Assembly: GCF_029868745.1 (NCBI RefSeq)
Contig: NZ_JARWOP010000086.1
Span: forward strand, 1-37,540
DNA from: Nocardia wallacei
GTDB taxonomy: Bacteria > Actinomycetota > Actinomycetes > Mycobacteriales > Mycobacteriaceae
Direction: 5' to 3'
DNA: 37,540 nucleotides
Under the pieces are notes generated by a model. It had not been told where the DNA came from and made no database searches. It worked only from the letters and a program-made list of their open reading frames with translations. Position 1 is the stretch's first letter. Each line of letters starts with the position of its first letter. Position numbers and translations under genes: made by a program. Positions 35,825 to 37,540 of this stretch are shown here, one piece after another.

Positions 35825-36480
35825 GCGTGCAGAGCGACGATATGGACAGTGCCTGGGTCGATACGGGCCGAGCGCGCGCGAATCTGGTCTCCGCCACGCC
35901 CCGCACCGTGGAGCCGTCGGCGGTGCCGCTGATGAACATCGCCAACATCCTGACCGTGCTGCGGATCCTCATCGTGCCGCTGTTCCTGCTGGCGCTGTTC
36001 GCCGCCGGCGGGCACGACACCGGCTGGCGGATCGCGGCGACGGTGCTGTTCGGGGTCGCGGCCGTGACCGATCGCATCGACGGGCAACTGGCCCGCAAAT
36101 ACGGCCTGGTGACCGACTTCGGCAAACTGGCCGACCCGATCGCCGACAAGGCGCTGATCGGCTCGGCGCTGATCGGGCTCTCGGCACTCGGCGATCTGGC
36201 CTGGTGGATCACGCTGGTGATCTGCGCGCGCGAGATCGGCGTCACGCTGCTGCGCTTGGCGGTGGTCCGGCGCGGCGTGATTCCGGCCGGTCGGGGCGGC
36301 AAATTGAAGACGCTGGTGCAGTCGCTGGCCATCGGCGTGATGCTGCTGCCGCTGTCGGGCGCGTTCCAGACCGCGGGGCTGCTGCTGATGTACGTGGCGG
36401 TGGCGCTGACGGTGATCACCGGCCTGGACTATGTGGGGCAGGCGGCCCGGCTCCGATTCGGGCCGGTCCGGCGGTCGTGA
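35821..36480 (+). CDS. pgsA: CDP-alcohol phosphatidyltransferase (phosphatidylglycerophosphate synthase-like)
   Basis: The enzyme joins CDP-diacylglycerol with glycerol-3-phosphate (or a related alcohol) in membrane phospholipid synthesis. The 219-residue protein has about six membrane segments. The CDP-alcohol transferase motif DG-x2-AR-x8-G-x3-D-x3-D is seen in TDRIDGQLARKYGLVTDFGK, continuing LADPIADK. GTG at 35821 couples to the short upstream ORF, while GTG at 35809 is also possible. Its stop overlaps the cinA GTG (GTGA). The pgsA-cinA-clgR order is the same as in mycobacteria (pgsA3 region). Which phospholipid it makes cannot be told from sequence alone. Confidence 0.92.
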   Translation: MSVQSDDMDSAWVDTGRARANLVSATPRTVEPSAVPLMNIANILTVLRILIVPLFLLALFAAGGHDTGWRIAATVLFGVAAVTDRIDGQLARKYGLVTDFGKLADPIADKALIGSALIGLSALGDLAWWITLVICAREIGVTLLRLAVVRRGVIPAGRGGKLKTLVQSLAIGVMLLPLSGAFQTAGLLLMYVAVALTVITGLDYVGQAARLRFGPVRRS

Positions 36481-37013
36481 CCGCGGTGCCGCCGCCGAAC
36501 GATCCGCTGGTCGCGGCGATTCCCGTCACCGAACTGGTCCGGCTGCTGCGGCAGCGCGACCTCACCCTGGCCACCGCGGAATCGCTGACCGCGGGCCTGC
36601 TCGCGGCCACCGTCGCCGGTGTGCCCGGCGCCAGCACGGTGCTGCGCGGCGGACTGATCGTCTACGCCACCGATCTCAAGCACACCCTGGCCGGAGTGAG
36701 CGAACACACGTTGGCCACCGACGGTCCGGTCGCCGCGAGCACCGCCGAACAGCTGGCCGTGGGCGCGCGTACCGCCTGCGCCGCCGACTGGGGCGTGGGC
36801 CTCACCGGTGTCGCCGGACCGGATCCGCAGGCCGGTCGGCCGGTCGGCACGGTGTTCCTCGGGCTGGCCGGACCGGAGGGCACCGAGGTGTTGCGGTTGA
36901 AACTGTCCGGCGACCGGTGGACGATCAGGGTGGAAGCCGTGCGCGCGGCCGTGCGCGAACTCGTCCGGAGTCTGGGAGCGCCGGCACCCGGGAACCAACC
37001 GGGTGGCGTGTGA
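36477..37013 (+). CDS. pncC: CinA C-terminal-type nicotinamide-nucleotide amidohydrolase
   Basis: The 178-residue protein consists only of the CinA C-terminal domain, which in PncC deamidates nicotinamide mononucleotide in NAD recycling. The family motifs LATAESLTAGLLAATVAGVP, YATDLKHTLAGVS and VGLTGVAGPDPQAGRPVGTV are intact. The full-length CinA N-terminal pyrophosphatase domain is absent. It starts at a GTG that overlaps the pgsA stop. A SigE-type promoter for clgR (-35 at 36991) lies in its last codons. It is probably co-transcribed with pgsA. Confidence 0.9.
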   Translation: MTAVPPPNDPLVAAIPVTELVRLLRQRDLTLATAESLTAGLLAATVAGVPGASTVLRGGLIVYATDLKHTLAGVSEHTLATDGPVAASTAEQLAVGARTACAADWGVGLTGVAGPDPQAGRPVGTVFLGLAGPEGTEVLRLKLSGDRWTIRVEAVRAAVRELVRSLGAPAPGNQPGGV

Positions 37014-37018
37014 CGTTG
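36990..37018 (+). promoter_or_regulatory. SigE-type promoter for clgR
   Basis: GGGAAC (-35, 36990-36995) and CGTTG (-10, 37014-37018) are 18 nt apart. This matches the extracytoplasmic SigE consensus of mycobacteria (GGAAC, about 18 nt, CGTT). SigE is known to drive clgR in M. tuberculosis. The palindrome GTGACGTTGTCAC (37010-37022) overlaps the -10 and could add regulation. Confidence 0.7.
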
Positions 37019-37067
37019 TCACTGCAGGAACTCGGGTCCGGCGAGTAAAGAACGTGAGGAGAACGAG

Positions 37068-37460
37068 ATGACGCTGCTGCGAGAGGCCATCGGGGAAAGT
37101 CTGCGGCGCGCTCGGATCGCGCAGAGCCGGACCCTGCGCGAGGTATCCACGTCCGCGCGGGTCAGTCTCGGCTACCTGTCCGAGGTGGAGCGCGGTCGCA
37201 AGGAAGCCTCCAGCGAACTGCTGGCGGCCATTTGCCAGGCGCTGGACCTACCGCTGTCACGGGTGCTGTCGGATGTGAGCGCGGCGATGGCCGAGGCGGA
37301 CGGGGTGCCCGCGCGGCCCGTGCCCGCGGCTCCGGCCGCCGCGGCCGCCGACGCCGCGGTCGCGACCGTGTCGGTTCCGCTCGGTGCCATCGCCGAGGAG
37401 ACCCGCATCGTGATTCCGGCGCCCAGGGCGGAAAAGCTGGTACTGGTACAGGCGAAGTGA
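37068..37460 (+). CDS. clgR: XRE-family regulator ClgR
   Basis: ClgR activates Clp protease and other protein-quality genes under envelope stress in actinobacteria. The 130-residue protein has an XRE helix-turn-helix ([20 protein letters not shown], then [20 protein letters not shown] and [19 protein letters not shown]) and an Ala/Pro-rich linker. It ends in a hydrophobic Ala-containing tail (LVLVQAK); Clp-degraded ClgR proteins elsewhere end with Ala residues. AGGAG before the ATG is a strong ribosome-binding site. It follows cinA by 54 bp with a SigE-type promoter between. The usual next gene (PspA/35-kDa antigen) would be beyond the contig end. Confidence 0.92.
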   Translation: MTLLREAIGESLRRARIAQSRTLREVSTSARVSLGYLSEVERGRKEASSELLAAICQALDLPLSRVLSDVSAAMAEADGVPARPVPAAPAAAAADAAVATVSVPLGAIAEETRIVIPAPRAEKLVLVQAK

Positions 37461-37473
37461 CCAGGAGTTGCCG

Positions 37474-37498
37474 GCGGCCCCCCCCGGAGGGGGCCGGG
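37474..37498 (+). terminator. GC-rich hairpin after clgR
   Basis: GGCCCCC and GGGGGCC form a 7-bp stem just after the clgR stop. The following bases (homopolymer G and T runs, AT-rich final 15 bp) look unlike the rest of the window and may be assembly or sequencing noise at a contig end, so terminator function is uncertain. Confidence 0.4.
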
Positions 37499-37540
37499 CC
37501 ACAGTTAGGCGGGGGGGGGAACGGTTTTTTTTATTTTAAA

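Noticed and set aside
37490..37540. AT-rich end as a terminator T-run for clgR
   Set aside because: The homopolymers and sudden AT content look like assembly-edge noise; only the GC hairpin is listed, with low confidence.

Overview
The window is very GC-rich, densely coded DNA from an actinomycete, most likely Nocardia or a close relative in the Nocardiaceae. I base this on GTG/TTG starts, many 4-bp gene overlaps, leaderless TANNNT promoters, F420-type oxidoreductase relatives, a Scr1/DUF5753-type regulator, and the order dapB ... dapA-rnj ... ftsK ... argA / pgsA-cinA-clgR, which resembles the mycobacterial/nocardial core. Both ends look like contig edges: a G-rich degenerate repeat at the left, and homopolymers and AT-rich bases at the right. 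The species was not established by any search.

Layout. 1-310: low-complexity G-rich repeats. 314-3847: methyltransferase, zinc alcohol dehydrogenase, dapB, a 42-bp tandem repeat and a small membrane protein. 3858-6923: a light-response cassette, with a LitR/CarH-like MerR regulator divergent from a secreted lipocalin and a photolyase, and with 11-bp direct repeats in the shared promoter. 6960-13303: a purine-catabolism block on the minus strand (GntR regulator, NCS1 permease, hydantoin/allantoin racemase, CitE-like aldolase, allantoicase, PuuE-type allantoinase). 13357-14218: a flavodoxin-like protein and a decayed PPOX gene. 14295-16630: a Scr1/DUF5753 regulator module with DUF6879 and small ORFs. 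16641-19652: response regulator, histidine kinase and a third kinase-like membrane protein in overlapping order. 19678-20124: a ribbon-helix-helix protein with a palindromic operator over its start codon.

20273-26742: core genes dapA-rnj (4-bp overlap), a DinB/maleylpyruvate-isomerase-like protein and ftsK. 27082-28632: an MscS channel and an orphan VirB2/TrbC-like small membrane protein. 28664-30334: a large TetR-like regulator. 30434-33804: an acyl-CoA carboxylase beta subunit, an epoxide-hydrolase-like enzyme divergent from an HxlR regulator with a clear operator, and a secreted Cys-rich protein. 33967-34745: a PPOX enzyme, an odd tRNA, a terminator and a 22-codon ORF. 34794-37460: yciI-like and argA genes (minus), then pgsA-cinA-clgR (plus) with a SigE-type promoter before clgR.

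How the genes work together: dapB and dapA supply lysine/diaminopimelate, and about 17 kb of mostly accessory DNA lies between them. The purine block encodes uptake, racemisation and hydrolysis of allantoin through ureidoglycolate, with an unassigned aldolase where a glyoxylate-handling step would fit. The most unusual items are the class I tRNA with a Leu-type CAG anticodon behind a rare-codon mini-ORF and terminator, the LitR/CarH relative lacking the light-sensor tryptophan, the kinase-like third member of the two-component operon, and the recurrent leaderless promoter signature.
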